Shown here: piece by piece, positions 1 to 8,232 of the stretch
How the letters are laid out: every line of letters begins with the position of its first letter
How positions within the stretch are numbered: position 1 is the first letter of the stretch
NCBI GenBank assembly: GCA_900550285.1
Contig: URRW01000025.1
Coordinates: forward strand, 1 to 35,461
Direction of reading: 5' to 3'
From: an uncultured Lachnospiraceae bacterium
GTDB taxonomy: Bacteria; Bacillota; Clostridia; Lachnospirales; Lachnospiraceae
DNA: 35,461 nt
Program-made: the position numbers and the translations under genes
The notes under the pieces: model-generated
Databases searched by the model: none
The model's input: the letters and a program-made list of their open reading frames with translations, nothing else
Told to the model about the DNA's origin: nothing

Positions 1-4
1 TTAG

Positions 5-76
5 CAGGGCTACAAGGATTCGAACCTTGAAATGACGGAGTCAGAGTCCGTTGCCTTACCGTTTGGCGATAGCCCT
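5..76 (-). tRNA. tRNA-Gln (anticodon CTG)
   Basis: Read on the minus strand, the sequence folds as a full cloverleaf. The acceptor stem AGGGCTA pairs with TAGCCCT and is followed by discriminator G. The anticodon stem ACGGA/TCCGT encloses loop CTCTGAC, so the anticodon is CTG and the codon read is CAG (glutamine). The T arm carries GGTTCGAATCC. The 3' CCA is not encoded, since CTAA follows the discriminator. The body resembles known bacterial tRNA-Gln sequences beginning GGGCTATCGCCAA. Any tRNA cluster would continue to the left, outside the window. Confidence 0.95.
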
Positions 77-120
77 AAATCTCTTGCTCTGAACTGTTGC
101 CCTGTTCATCGCGCTCATTT

Positions 121-149
121 AATATACCAAACTATGACATAAAATGCAA
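121..149 (-). promoter_or_regulatory. Promoter of tRNA-Gln
   Basis: On the minus strand, TTGCAT and TATATT are separated by 17 bases, and the -10 box is preceded by TGG (extended -10). The predicted start near 114 gives a leader of about 38 bases before the tRNA. The surrounding 77-225 region is very A+T rich and holds no gene. Confidence 0.6.
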
Positions 150-225
150 GCACTTTTTTAAATTTTTTTCAAAAATTTTTATCCGATTATTTTTGAATGT
201 TTTCCCGTTCTTTATTCTTCCTTTC

Positions 226-1101
226 TCATTCTTTTCTTCCGGCGATCTCTGCAAGCATCGTCCGCACCGTTTTCGGCACATACCTGTCTTTGTGGTACAA
301 TGCGAACATCCGGTTCTCCATTTCCGTCTCCTCCACCGCAAGCACCCTTAATTTTTTCAAAAGGAGGGAATCCTGAAGCAGCTTTTCGGGCAGCACCGTA
401 ATGCCCAGCCCTGCCTCGGCAGCCTTGATCAGCGCAAAAGAGTTCACGCTTTCCCACACCGGCTCTGCCTTCTGGTTGTGAAGTGCCAGCATATGATCAA
501 AGGTATCCCGGATCGCGCTTCCCGGCTCCCGCAAAAGCAGCGGATACCGGCACAGCTCCCGGACGCCAAGCTTTTCCTGTGCCGCTGCAAAATCCGGCGC
601 GCACGCCGCGCACAGCCGGTATGCCCCCAGCGGAATCGTCCCAAACTCCTCCGGCGCTACGCTTCCCTCCCAGAACGCCACGTCGGCGTCGCCTCTTTTT
701 AAAAGCTCGACCGCCGCATTCGCGCTTGCCACCCGCACCGATACGCGAAGCTGCGGGCAGGCGCTTTTTAACCCGTTTAAAATCTGCGGCAGCAAAAAAG
801 AAGCGATCGTAATGCTCGACACCACGTTTACCGGCGTATTTTCTTCCAGCTGCGGCAGCCTCCTGTCCAGATTCCTGCACGCCGCAAGGATGCTGCCTGC
901 CTCTTCCAGAAGCAAAGCGCCGCAGGGCGTCAGCCTTACCCCCTTGGGCAGACGCTCGAACAGCTCTGTGCCCGCCTGCCGTTCCAGCTCCGCTATCGCG
1001 TGGGACACCGCAGACTGCGTGATAAAAAGCTTTTTCGCAGCCCCCGTAAACGTCCCTGTTTCCGCCACCGCTTCCAGAATCTCAAGATGCCTGAATACCA
1101 T
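226..1101 (-). CDS. LysR-family transcriptional regulator, divergent to chromate transporter genes
   Basis: This 291-residue protein is the usual length for LysR-type regulators. The N-terminal winged helix-turn-helix is clear (FRHLEILEAVAETGTF, then AAKKLFITQSAVSHAI, then LERQAGTELFER). A periplasmic-binding-like effector domain follows from about residue 90. The start is ATG at 1101, because GGGAGGG lies just upstream; an ATG four codons earlier would place that site inside the gene. It diverges from the chromate-transporter pair, and its -10 box lies next to their -35 box. By family habit it probably controls that pair and itself in response to a small ligand, but the ligand cannot be read from sequence. 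Confidence 0.9.
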   Translation of the reverse strand: MVFRHLEILEAVAETGTFTGAAKKLFITQSAVSHAIAELERQAGTELFERLPKGVRLTPCGALLLEEAGSILAACRNLDRRLPQLEENTPVNVVSSITIASFLLPQILNGLKSACPQLRVSVRVASANAAVELLKRGDADVAFWEGSVAPEEFGTIPLGAYRLCAACAPDFAAAQEKLGVRELCRYPLLLREPGSAIRDTFDHMLALHNQKAEPVWESVNSFALIKAAEAGLGITVLPEKLLQDSLLLKKLRVLAVEETEMENRMFALYHKDRYVPKTVRTMLAEIAGRKE

Positions 1102-1138
1102 ATTCCCTCCCATGAAAAAAATTCATCTGTTCCATCAA

Positions 1139-1147
1139 ATTATAGCA
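1139..1147 (-). promoter_or_regulatory. Extended -10 promoter of the LysR gene
   Basis: The minus strand reads TGCTATAAT, a perfect extended -10 box, about 38 bases upstream of the LysR start. No good -35 box is visible. The position abuts the -35 box of the opposite chromate-transporter promoter, so the two promoters probably compete or share an operator. Confidence 0.55.
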
Positions 1148-1148
1148 T

Positions 1149-1177
1149 TTTACAGATTCCTCCGGAACCCCTATAAT
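1149..1177 (+). promoter_or_regulatory. Promoter of the chromate-transporter pair, with internal inverted repeat
   Basis: TTTACA (1149-1154) and a perfect TATAAT (1172-1177) are spaced by 17 bases. Between them lies TTCC-TCC-GGAA (1157-1167), a short inverted repeat that is a candidate LysR-family contact site. The start codon at 1210 has GGAGGGA eight bases upstream. Confidence 0.65.
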
Positions 1178-1209
1178 AAAATCCGACTTTACATTTAACG
1201 GAGGGATTC

Positions 1210-1803
1210 ATGAAATACCGTCTCAAAACCTATTTCCGGCTCTTTGCCGTCAACTTATTCATCAGCGCCTTTACCTTCGGCGGCGGTTATGTGGTCGTCC
1301 CCATGGTGCGCCGTTTTTTCGTGGAAAAAAGCCATGACTTTTCGGAAGAGGAGCTGCTTGATATGGCTGCGGTCGCCCAGTCCGCCCCCGGCGCGATCGC
1401 CGTCAATCTGTCCGCCCTCGCCGGATACCGGATCGCGAAAACTGCGGGCGTCCTTGTCAGCTGCGCCGCCGCCATCCTGCCGCCGCTGATCATCCTTGCC
1501 GTGATCTCCGCATTTTACAGCGCCTTTATTTCCAATCCGGTTGTATCTGCGGTTTTAAAAGGGATGGAAGCCGGCGTCGCCGCCCTCATGGTCGATCTGG
1601 TCGCCGACATGTGCTCTGCGGTGCTGAAAAAGCATTCCCTGTTTTTGTCGGCGCTCATCCCCATCGCTTTTATCGCCAACTTTATTTTCAGCGTCAATGT
1701 GGCGCTTATCCTCGCCCTCTCCTGCGCCGCCTGCGCGCTGCGCTTTCTTTTTCTGCGCGCCCGGACGCCGGACGGCGGTTTTGAAAGGAGCTCCGGATCA
1801 TGA
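1210..1803 (+). CDS. chrA: Chromate transporter family protein, first of a split pair
   Basis: This 197-residue membrane protein is a single-domain (short-chain) member of the CHR family. The family signature is visible: FGGGYVVVPMVRR near residues 22-34 and SAPGAIAVNLSALAGYR near 59-75, followed by hydrophobic segments. Short CHR proteins occur as adjacent pairs that together match one long ChrA, and the second partner follows with a four-base ATGA overlap. Characterised members export chromate or take part in sulfate-related anion transport. The substrate here is inferred only from the family. Start is ATG after GGAGGGA. Confidence 0.88.
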   Translation: MKYRLKTYFRLFAVNLFISAFTFGGGYVVVPMVRRFFVEKSHDFSEEELLDMAAVAQSAPGAIAVNLSALAGYRIAKTAGVLVSCAAAILPPLIILAVISAFYSAFISNPVVSAVLKGMEAGVAALMVDLVADMCSAVLKKHSLFLSALIPIAFIANFIFSVNVALILALSCAACALRFLFLRARTPDGGFERSSGS

Positions 1804-2363
1804 ACACGGTTATCCGTCTTTTTCTCACATTTTTAAAAATCGGTCTGCTCAGCATCGGGGGCGGCTACGCGGTCATCCCGTCCATTCAGGAAGAGGTGGT
1901 GGAGCGCGCCGGCTGGATCTCCGAAAAAATGTTCACGGACATCATTACCATTTCGCAAATGACGCCCGGTCCCCTCGCCGTAAACACCTCAACCTTCATC
2001 GGGCTTTTGATCGGCGGGATACCGGGCGCCATGGCAGCCACCGTCGGCTGCGTGCTCTGCGGGGTCTTGATCTCCCTGCTTTTATTCCGTTTTTTTCAAA
2101 GGCACAGCGGCTCTGCCTGCGTTACCGAAATCTTAAACGGGCTCAAATCCGCTTCGCTCGGGCTGATCGTCTCCGCGGCGGTCACGATCCTGACGCTTAC
2201 TCTGTTCGGCACGCAGACGCTTTCCAAAGACAGCCTTTCCTCTCTCAGCCTCCCTGCCCTGCTCCTCTTTGGCGGGATGCTCCTCCTTTTAAGACGCCGA
2301 AAGGTCAATCCGGTTCTTATCATGCTCCTAAGCGGCATCGCAGGGCTGGTATTTTACCTTTAA
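1800..2363 (+). CDS. chrA: Chromate transporter family protein, second of a split pair
   Basis: This 187-residue protein is the partner of the preceding gene. It has the same signature in variant form: SIGGGYAVIPSIQEEVV near residues 18-34 and SQMTPGPLAVNTSTFIG near 57-73, with several hydrophobic segments. Its ATG overlaps the upstream stop (ATGA), so translation is probably coupled and the two may form a heterodimer, as expected for short-chain CHR pairs. The 35 bases between its stop and the convergent telA end contain no convincing terminator hairpin. Confidence 0.88.
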   Translation: MNTVIRLFLTFLKIGLLSIGGGYAVIPSIQEEVVERAGWISEKMFTDIITISQMTPGPLAVNTSTFIGLLIGGIPGAMAATVGCVLCGVLISLLLFRFFQRHSGSACVTEILNGLKSASLGLIVSAAVTILTLTLFGTQTLSKDSLSSLSLPALLLFGGMLLLLRRRKVNPVLIMLLSGIAGLVFYL

Positions 2364-2398
2364 AGAGCGCTCCTCTGCCAGCCTTCCGATCCTGTTTT

Positions 2399-3556
2399 TT
2401 ACTTCCTGCTCATTTCCATCAGCTTCTGCCGCATCGCATCCTCGATCTGGACAAGCTCCGTTTCCGCCTCGCGCCGCTTCGTCCTGCCGTCCTCCTGAAT
2501 CCGCATCACCTCGTCCAGCGTGGAGATCAGCGTTTCGTTCGTCTGCTTTAACGTCTCGATGTCCACGATGCCGCGCTCGGATTCCTTCGCCGTTTCGATC
2601 GTCGCCATCTTTAAGGTTTCCGCATTTTTCTTCAAAAGCGCGTTCGTCATATCGGATACCTCGCGCTGCGCCTTTGCCGCCTGCGCCGAATGCTCCACGC
2701 CGATCGCCAAAACCATCTGGCTTTTCCAGAGCGGGATCGTGTTGACGATGGTGGACTGGATTTTTTCCGACATTGCGGTGTCGTTGCTCTGAATCATCCG
2801 GATCTGGGGCGCCATCTGCATCGCCACCGTGCGGGTCAGCTCCAGATCGTAGATCTTTTTTTCAAAGCGGTTGCACAACTCCGCCAGATCCTTTGCCTTC
2901 TGGGTATCCTCGGGAAGCCCGCTTCTCTCCGCCTTTTCAAGAAGCTCAGGAAGCTCCTTTGTCCGCACCAGCTCAAGCTTTTCCTTGCCCGCAAGGATGT
3001 ACATGGACAATTCCTTATAATAGGTCAGGTTCAGCTCATACATCTGATCCAGCATCGCCGCGTCCTTTAACAGCTGGATCTGGTGTCCCTCCAAAACCTT
3101 GCAGATACGGTCTACATTTTCCTCTGCTTTGGCGTATTTTGCCTTCATATTGGCAAGCTTATTCGCATTCCTCTTAAAAAATCCCAGAAATCCCTTTTCT
3201 TCTTCCTCTTCGTCGATGCTTTTTAATTCCGTTACCACCGCCGCCAGATCGTTTCCGATTTCTCCCAGATCCTTGCTGCGCACATTGCCCAGCGCCGCCT
3301 CTGAAAAGTCCGCGATCTTTTTCTGCGCGCTCGCGCCGTACTGCAAAACGAGCTGGGAGTTTGTCACGTCGATCTGCTTGACAAACGCCTCCACCTGCTC
3401 CTGCTCCTTCGGCGACAAAATCGCCCGCAGGCTTTCCATCTCATCCGGCTTTTTTGCTTCTGCTTTTACCGGCTCCGACAAAGCCTCTTCCTGCGCAAAC
3501 GGTTCCAGCGTCAGCGCCGGCGCCTCCTGCATCATCTTTTCCAGATCCTGATTCAT
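2399..3556 (-). CDS. telA: TelA-family (toxic anion resistance) protein
   Basis: This 385-residue, almost entirely helical protein matches the TelA/YaaN family. Recognisable blocks include the ILSPKEQEQVEAFVKQIDVTNSQ region, the acidic stretch ahead of GFLGFFKR, and the C-terminal IPLWKSQMVLAIGVEHSAQAAKAQREVSD segment. The family was named from tellurite resistance plasmids, but its biochemical role is not established and envelope stress is often proposed. The start is ATG at 3556, nine bases after GGAGGG; a TTG two codons earlier is less likely. It begins two bases after the xpaC stop, so the two genes are one operon, as in Bacillus subtilis (xpaC-yaaN). Confidence 0.9.
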   Translation of the reverse strand: MNQDLEKMMQEAPALTLEPFAQEEALSEPVKAEAKKPDEMESLRAILSPKEQEQVEAFVKQIDVTNSQLVLQYGASAQKKIADFSEAALGNVRSKDLGEIGNDLAAVVTELKSIDEEEEEKGFLGFFKRNANKLANMKAKYAKAEENVDRICKVLEGHQIQLLKDAAMLDQMYELNLTYYKELSMYILAGKEKLELVRTKELPELLEKAERSGLPEDTQKAKDLAELCNRFEKKIYDLELTRTVAMQMAPQIRMIQSNDTAMSEKIQSTIVNTIPLWKSQMVLAIGVEHSAQAAKAQREVSDMTNALLKKNAETLKMATIETAKESERGIVDIETLKQTNETLISTLDEVMRIQEDGRTKRREAETELVQIEDAMRQKLMEMSRK

Positions 3557-3558
3557 GA

Positions 3559-4893
3559 TCAATTACCCTCCTTTTCACCGGACACCTGAAATTCATGGTC
3601 CGCATAGCCGTCCTGCGCAAGGATCGTCTTTAATACCTTCGCGTCTGCCGCCGCCTCAAAAGCCGCCTCCTGATACAGGCCGTCCAGCACCTTTTCAAAG
3701 GCGCTGATAATGGTATCCATCGTCTTTTCGATCTCTGCCTTGGCTTTTCTGATATTTTCGCCTTCCACGCCCGCCCGGTCAAATTCCGCATAGGATTCCA
3801 CAAGCTTTACCGTCGTGGGCAGATAATATTCCATAAAACGGCGCATCTGCGCGCTCTTTTCGGGATGCTCCCGCAGCGTTGTAAAAATGCGGTTTAACAG
3901 GTAGTCGAGCTGATAGAGCTTGTTGGAGATCACTTCCCCGGGGATCTGCAGGTTCAGCTCCCGCAGCTGCTCCATGTAAGCGTGCCCCTCCTGCTCCAGC
4001 CGCCGCTGCGCTTCCTTCTCTGCACTGTCCTCCTGCCCTAAATCGCCGCCCTCCGCTGCGTTCCTGCTCCGGGCTTTGCTGTCACTGCCGCCCTTGTCTC
4101 CCGCTTTTTCCGCCTGCTTTTCGATCTGCGCCTTTTCCCGCTCTGCAAGCTGCTCCTGCTCATGCTCCCTGCGCTCTTCCAGATACTGCTCCCACGTCTC
4201 GTCGTTTAACACAAAGATCGAGCCTTCCTCGTCCATATGCCCCTCCGGGAAAAACCCGTCCCGGATCATGGCTTTTATCTGCCGTCTCAGCCGAGTCTCG
4301 CGCATGCCTGTCCGCGCCGAAAGGTCGCGCATCCAGATATACATATCGTCGCCCGCAAGCTTTAAATACCGCTGCGCGCGCGCAAGCCTTTTGCGGATGC
4401 GGCAGCCCTGCCAGAGCATGAAGCCGCCGGCTCCCGCCAGCGCCAGAAATATCATGCCGACCGTGCTCAGCGCCGCCTTTGCCGTCACGAGCCACAGGAT
4501 GAGCAGAATAAACGCCGGGATCCCGAACGCCCCTGCCGCGATCCCGCCGAATACCGTCAGCAGAATGCCGCTCACTTTTCCGTTTTTATAAAAAGTCCTG
4601 CTGCCTCTGCGCCGGGGCGACGGCGTCCGGTAAACGGTCGTCCCGTCCTCGCGCTCATACGCCTGCGCCGTCTGGCATCCTGCGCCCCACGACGCGTTTT
4701 CCCGATACCGGGACATCCTTTTTCCCGCCGCATTCCCTGCCTGTCCGACCTGCCGCCGCACCTCGTCGATCGCGCCGTTTACCGTCCCGTTGATCGCCTC
4801 GTTAAGCCTGCCGAAATCGCCCGACTCAACGGCGTCCTGAATCGCATCCTTTATCCGGTTTCCAATGTCGGAAAAATCATTTTTTTCATTCAT
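3559..4893 (-). CDS. xpaC: XpaC-like membrane protein (5-bromo-4-chloroindolyl phosphate hydrolysis family)
   Basis: This 444-residue protein has a soluble N-terminal part of about 100 residues, two adjacent hydrophobic segments (around GILLTVFGGIAAGAFGIPAF and then TVGMIFLALAGAGGFMLW), and a long, charged, partly coiled-coil C-terminal domain. The C-terminal half matches the XpaC family, including the LDYLLNRIFTTLREHPEK and MRRFMEYYLPTTVKLVESY blocks. The start is MNEKNDF at 4893, with AGAGGTG upstream; in-frame codons further upstream lie in the promoter region. It is co-transcribed with telA. The name comes from an indirect phosphatase assay and does not prove an enzyme activity. Confidence 0.85.
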   Translation of the reverse strand: MNEKNDFSDIGNRIKDAIQDAVESGDFGRLNEAINGTVNGAIDEVRRQVGQAGNAAGKRMSRYRENASWGAGCQTAQAYEREDGTTVYRTPSPRRRGSRTFYKNGKVSGILLTVFGGIAAGAFGIPAFILLILWLVTAKAALSTVGMIFLALAGAGGFMLWQGCRIRKRLARAQRYLKLAGDDMYIWMRDLSARTGMRETRLRRQIKAMIRDGFFPEGHMDEEGSIFVLNDETWEQYLEERREHEQEQLAEREKAQIEKQAEKAGDKGGSDSKARSRNAAEGGDLGQEDSAEKEAQRRLEQEGHAYMEQLRELNLQIPGEVISNKLYQLDYLLNRIFTTLREHPEKSAQMRRFMEYYLPTTVKLVESYAEFDRAGVEGENIRKAKAEIEKTMDTIISAFEKVLDGLYQEAAFEAAADAKVLKTILAQDGYADHEFQVSGEKEGN

Positions 4894-4948
4894 TGCTGCC
4901 ACACCTCTGTCTGCTCTGCCAACCCCTTTTTCGGGCTGCCTTTCTCTC

Positions 4949-4977
4949 AGAATAACACAAAAAGCGGCCCTTGTAAA
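4949..4977 (-). promoter_or_regulatory. Promoter of xpaC-telA
   Basis: On the minus strand, TTTACA (plus positions 4972-4977) and TATTCT (4949-4954) are spaced by 17 bases. The predicted start lies about 50 bases before the xpaC ATG. The -10 box is imperfect, so strength is uncertain. Confidence 0.5.
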
Positions 4978-5046
4978 ATACAATGACCGCCTGTTTTTCA
5001 GAGTCCGTTTTTCAAAGTTTCAGCCGTTCCGGCTCCCGTCTGCGCG

Positions 5047-5898
5047 TTATTTGATCACATAAAAGTACAGAAGCACTACTGCGCCCAGCACGATGCGGTA
5101 CCAGCCGAATACCTTAAAGTCGTGCTTTTTGATGTAGCCCATCAGGAAACGGATCACGAGCACGGAAACGATAAACGCCACCGCCATCGCCACGAGCAAA
5201 AGCACTACTTCGCCCGCCATCAGACCGTATCCTTTCAGGAAAAACTTTGCGATCTTTAACAGGCTCGCGCCCGCCATGACCGGGATCGCCAGAAAGAACG
5301 TAAATTCCGCAGACACCGTTCTGGATACGCCGATCATCAGACCGCCCAGGATCGTCGCGCCGGAGCGGGACGTGCCGGGGAAGATCGCCGCGATCAGCTG
5401 GAATACGCCAATGATGACCGCGTCCTTATAAGAAAGCTGCGCAAGGCTCCTGACCCTTGCCTGCTTATTTTTGTTGCCGTTTTCGATGAAGATAAACCCG
5501 ATACCGAAAAGGATCAGCATAACCGCCACGACCGTCGGGTTGTACAGATATTTTTCCAAAATATCGTCGAACAAAAGCCCCACAACCGCCGCCGGGATGC
5601 ACGCCACGATGATCTTGAACCACATGTTCATCGTCTCCGTCTTAACGACGCCCTTTGCCCGGTCCTTTTTGGCAAGCCGGAAGGGCCAGAGCTGCTTCCA
5701 GAACAGCAGCACCACCGCAAGGATCGCGCCCAGCTGGATCACGACGAGGAACATATCCCAGAACTCCTCGCTCACGTTCATATGCACAAACTCATTCAGC
5801 AGGATCATATGGCCGGTACTGCTGATCGGCAGCCATTCCGTCACACCCTCGACGATCCCGAATAAGACCGCCTTTAAAATCTCAATTACTGACAACAT
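5047..5898 (-). CDS. uppP: Undecaprenyl-diphosphatase UppP (BacA family)
   Basis: This 283-residue integral membrane enzyme hydrolyses undecaprenyl diphosphate to the monophosphate, recycling the lipid carrier for peptidoglycan and other wall polymers. Both BacA signatures are intact: EGVTEWLPISSTGH (E17, E21, S26, S27, H30) and PGTSRSG (174-180). The pattern of hydrophobic helices and the length fit the family. The start has AAGGAGAGG about eight bases upstream. It lies 108 bases after the patatin gene on the same strand, in a spacer with several short hairpins but no clear terminator. The family confers bacitracin resistance when overproduced. Confidence 0.96.
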   Translation of the reverse strand: MLSVIEILKAVLFGIVEGVTEWLPISSTGHMILLNEFVHMNVSEEFWDMFLVVIQLGAILAVVLLFWKQLWPFRLAKKDRAKGVVKTETMNMWFKIIVACIPAAVVGLLFDDILEKYLYNPTVVAVMLILFGIGFIFIENGNKNKQARVRSLAQLSYKDAVIIGVFQLIAAIFPGTSRSGATILGGLMIGVSRTVSAEFTFFLAIPVMAGASLLKIAKFFLKGYGLMAGEVVLLLVAMAVAFIVSVLVIRFLMGYIKKHDFKVFGWYRIVLGAVVLLYFYVIK

Positions 5899-6006
5899 CC
5901 TTTCAACCTCTCCTTCCGCCGCCTCCGCGGCTTTCCCATTTTTTCGTCCGCCAAAATCCGGCAGACTCTGCGCGCTTTCGAGCGTTTCCGCGAAAAACGG
6001 AACCGT

Positions 6007-6858
6007 TCAGCCCTGTAAAAATGCAAGCAGCTCGTCTTTTCTTGCCGCCGCTTCCTCATAGCCCTCTTCATAGAGCGCCCGCAGCTTTTCGGCGTCCTTT
6101 TCCGTCCGGCTCACGCTGCTTTTATGGCGCGGCTGTATCAAAAATACCGTTCCTTCCTCCACCTGCCTGTCAATATAGTCAAGCGTCTCATTGTAGGAAT
6201 TGTGCCGGTTTTTCATCAGCTCATACACCTTCGGATAGTCCCTGTATTTCAGGCGCGCCGCTCCGGCATGGCGCAGGGGGCTTCTGCGATAGCCCTCCTC
6301 CTTCGTCATGACTACCACATTTTTGCGGCAGCCGTCCGTTACCGCATGGAGGATCGGGATCGAATCCGCAAGCCCGCCGTCCAGATACACCTTCCCGTTT
6401 ATCTCCACATTGCGGGATACAAAGGGCATCGACGCCGAAGCCCGCACCGCCTCAATGTCACGGTGCATTTCCTGAAGCGGTATATATTCCGCCAGCCCCG
6501 TTCCGATATTTGTAACAACCGCATAGCCCTGACTCGGATTTTTGTCAAACGCCTCGTAATCAAACGGATTGAGCGTTTCGGGAATCTCCCGGTAACACAT
6601 CTGCACGTTAAAAAGATCTCCCGTCCGAAGAAGGCTGGACAGCCCCCAGTATCGTTTGTCCTTCAGATAATCCGTCATCGTGGCAAACGCCCTGCCCCGC
6701 TGCTTTGACAAATAGCTGCACAGGCTGCATGCCCCCGCGGAAACGCCGTAGCATTTTTCAAAATCAATCCCTTCGTCCAGAAAAAAATCCAGCACCCCGG
6801 CGGTATAAACGCCCTTCATCGCGCCGCCCTCTAAAACCAGCCCTACTGGATACATCAT
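6007..6858 (-). CDS. Patatin-like phospholipase (RssA/YjjU type)
   Basis: This 283-residue protein has the full patatin-like catalytic layout. The oxyanion glycine loop is EGGAMKGVYTAG (10-21), the nucleophile is S40 in GVSAGA, and the dyad aspartate is D160 in LDGGLAD. No signal peptide is visible, so it is probably a cytoplasmic or membrane-associated lipid acyl hydrolase. The first of two adjacent ATGs is chosen because AAGGAGG lies seven bases upstream. It starts 25 bases after the aminotransferase stop and is very likely co-transcribed with it. The natural lipid substrate is unknown. Confidence 0.9.
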   Translation of the reverse strand: MMYPVGLVLEGGAMKGVYTAGVLDFFLDEGIDFEKCYGVSAGACSLCSYLSKQRGRAFATMTDYLKDKRYWGLSSLLRTGDLFNVQMCYREIPETLNPFDYEAFDKNPSQGYAVVTNIGTGLAEYIPLQEMHRDIEAVRASASMPFVSRNVEINGKVYLDGGLADSIPILHAVTDGCRKNVVVMTKEEGYRRSPLRHAGAARLKYRDYPKVYELMKNRHNSYNETLDYIDRQVEEGTVFLIQPRHKSSVSRTEKDAEKLRALYEEGYEEAAARKDELLAFLQG

Positions 6859-6883
6859 GGCAAAACCTCCTTCAGCCTCCGGC

Positions 6884-8074
6884 TTACAAGCCGTAAACTT
6901 CCTTCAAAAACCGGCGCAGCACCGGCAGGGATCGCTCCACCTTTTCCGTATCGACGCAGTACGCCATCCGGAAAAATCCCGGACAGCCAAAGGAATCTGC
7001 CGGCACGAGCACCAGGTCATAGTCCAGCGCCTTCTGACAGAAAGCTGCCGCGTCCTCCTCCGCCGCTTTCGGGAATATGTAAAAAGTCCCTTCCGGCTTT
7101 TTCACGCTCACGCTACAGTCGGTCAGGCAATCGTATAAAAGGTTCCTGTTTTTTTCATAGACGGAAAAATCCGCCGTCTCGTCCAGTACCTCGGCTACCG
7201 CCAGCTGCATCAGCGACGTCGGGCAGTTGTGCCCGATCCCTCTGGAAATCTGCCCGCACATATTTACGATCTCCGCCGCATACGGACACGCGGGGTTTAC
7301 CGCCAGATAGCCGATGCGCTCGCCCGGGATCGAAAGCGCTTTGGAAAAAGAATAGCAGGCGATCGTATTTTCATAAAATTTTGAAACATACGGCTGCGTT
7401 TTCCCGTCAAAAACGATCTCCCGGTAAGGCTCATCCGAGATCAGGAAAATATCGTGACCGTATTCCTTCTGCTTGCGCCTCATCACATCCGCCAGACCGG
7501 TCAGCGTCTCTGCCGAATATACCGCTCCCGACGGGTTATTCGGCGTATTGATGAGTACCGCCGCCACCTTCGGGCTCAGCATTTTTTCAAAGGCTGCCAG
7601 ATCCGCCTGAAAATTGTCCGTATCCGGCGGAATCACCCGCAGCCGCGCCCCCGTCAGATCCACATAAGGATGATATTCCGGGAAAAACGGCGCAAAAGTC
7701 AGTACCTCGTCCCCCGGCTGCGTCACCGCCCGCAGCGCGTGCGCGATTGCCGCCGCTGCCGCCGACACCGGAAAAATATGCTCCGGCGCGTAAGCCATCT
7801 CGAACCGGCGGTTCAGGGAATCCGCGATCCGTTCCTTGACGGAAGGGATGCCCAGCGTCGGGCTGTAGCCGTGCAGCGCCATCGGGTCATTTTTTTCGAT
7901 CAGGGAAAGCAGCGCCCTGCGAAAGCTCTCCGGCGCGGGTACGGAAGGATTCCCCAGGCTGTAGTCAAACACGTTTTCTGCGCCGATCTGCGCCGCGCGC
8001 CTTGCCGCCGCCTCGGACAGCTGACGGATGACCGACTTTTTCCCCAGCATCTCTCTGTATTGTTCTGATACCAT
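6884..8074 (-). CDS. PLP-dependent class I/II aminotransferase
   Basis: This 396-residue fold type I aminotransferase resembles the aspartate aminotransferase/AlaT group. NTPNNPSGAVY near residue 176, ISDEPYREI near 212 and the PLP lysine in YSFSKALSIPGERIGY (about K245) are all present. Substrate specificity cannot be assigned; an amino acid and 2-oxoglutarate or pyruvate are likely. The start at 8074 (MVSEQY) is preferred because AAGGGCGAG precedes it. The alternative ATG five codons upstream (8089) lies directly against a leader hairpin. It heads the aminotransferase-patatin unit, perhaps extending to uppP. Confidence 0.88.
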   Translation of the reverse strand: MVSEQYREMLGKKSVIRQLSEAAARRAAQIGAENVFDYSLGNPSVPAPESFRRALLSLIEKNDPMALHGYSPTLGIPSVKERIADSLNRRFEMAYAPEHIFPVSAAAAAIAHALRAVTQPGDEVLTFAPFFPEYHPYVDLTGARLRVIPPDTDNFQADLAAFEKMLSPKVAAVLINTPNNPSGAVYSAETLTGLADVMRRKQKEYGHDIFLISDEPYREIVFDGKTQPYVSKFYENTIACYSFSKALSIPGERIGYLAVNPACPYAAEIVNMCGQISRGIGHNCPTSLMQLAVAEVLDETADFSVYEKNRNLLYDCLTDCSVSVKKPEGTFYIFPKAAEEDAAAFCQKALDYDLVLVPADSFGCPGFFRMAYCVDTEKVERSLPVLRRFLKEVYGL

Positions 8075-8092
8075 TTTCTCGCCCTTCATCTG

Positions 8093-8108
8093 CCCGCAAA
8101 ACTGCGGG
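8093..8108 (-). promoter_or_regulatory. Leader hairpin just before the aminotransferase start
   Basis: On the minus strand CCCGCA-GTTT-TGCGGG forms a perfect six-base-pair hairpin, 18 bases before the chosen start at 8074. It would leave the ribosome site free for that start but crowd the alternative start at 8089. Confidence 0.4.
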
Positions 8109-8117
8109 GCTGTGTTA

Positions 8118-8146
8118 AGTATATGCCGCAGCCGCCCTTTTGTTCC
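8118..8146 (-). promoter_or_regulatory. Candidate promoter of the aminotransferase gene
   Basis: The minus strand carries TATACT (plus positions 8118-8123), with a weak -35 match GGAACA (8141-8146) 17 bases upstream. Transcription from it would give a leader of about 37 bases containing the 8093-8108 hairpin. Confidence 0.4.
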
Positions 8147-8217
8147 CGCGCGGCTGCGCCATGCTTTATCTTACCACACAATTTCTCCCAATTCCACTTT
8201 TTCTTGCCGTGCCGCCA

Positions 8218-8226
8218 TGGTATACT
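8218..8226 (+). promoter_or_regulatory. Extended -10 promoter ahead of the structured element and ROK kinase
   Basis: TGGTATACT is an extended -10 box (TG-N-TATACT). The -35 region is only a T-rich stretch. The predicted start near 8233 coincides with the base of the long closing stem described for 8233-8405, supporting plus-strand transcription of that element. Confidence 0.5.
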
Positions 8227-8232
8227 GAATAC

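Noticed and set aside
2364..2398. Possible terminator between convergent chrA and telA genes (GAGCGCTC palindrome followed later by T6).
   Set aside because: The eight-base palindrome cannot form a stable hairpin with a loop, and it is about 20 bases away from the T-run.
5899..6006. Several short hairpins between the patatin and uppP genes as a terminator.
   Set aside because: The best stem (GTCTGCC/GGCGGAC) is followed by an A-tract, not a U-tract, on the transcribed strand.
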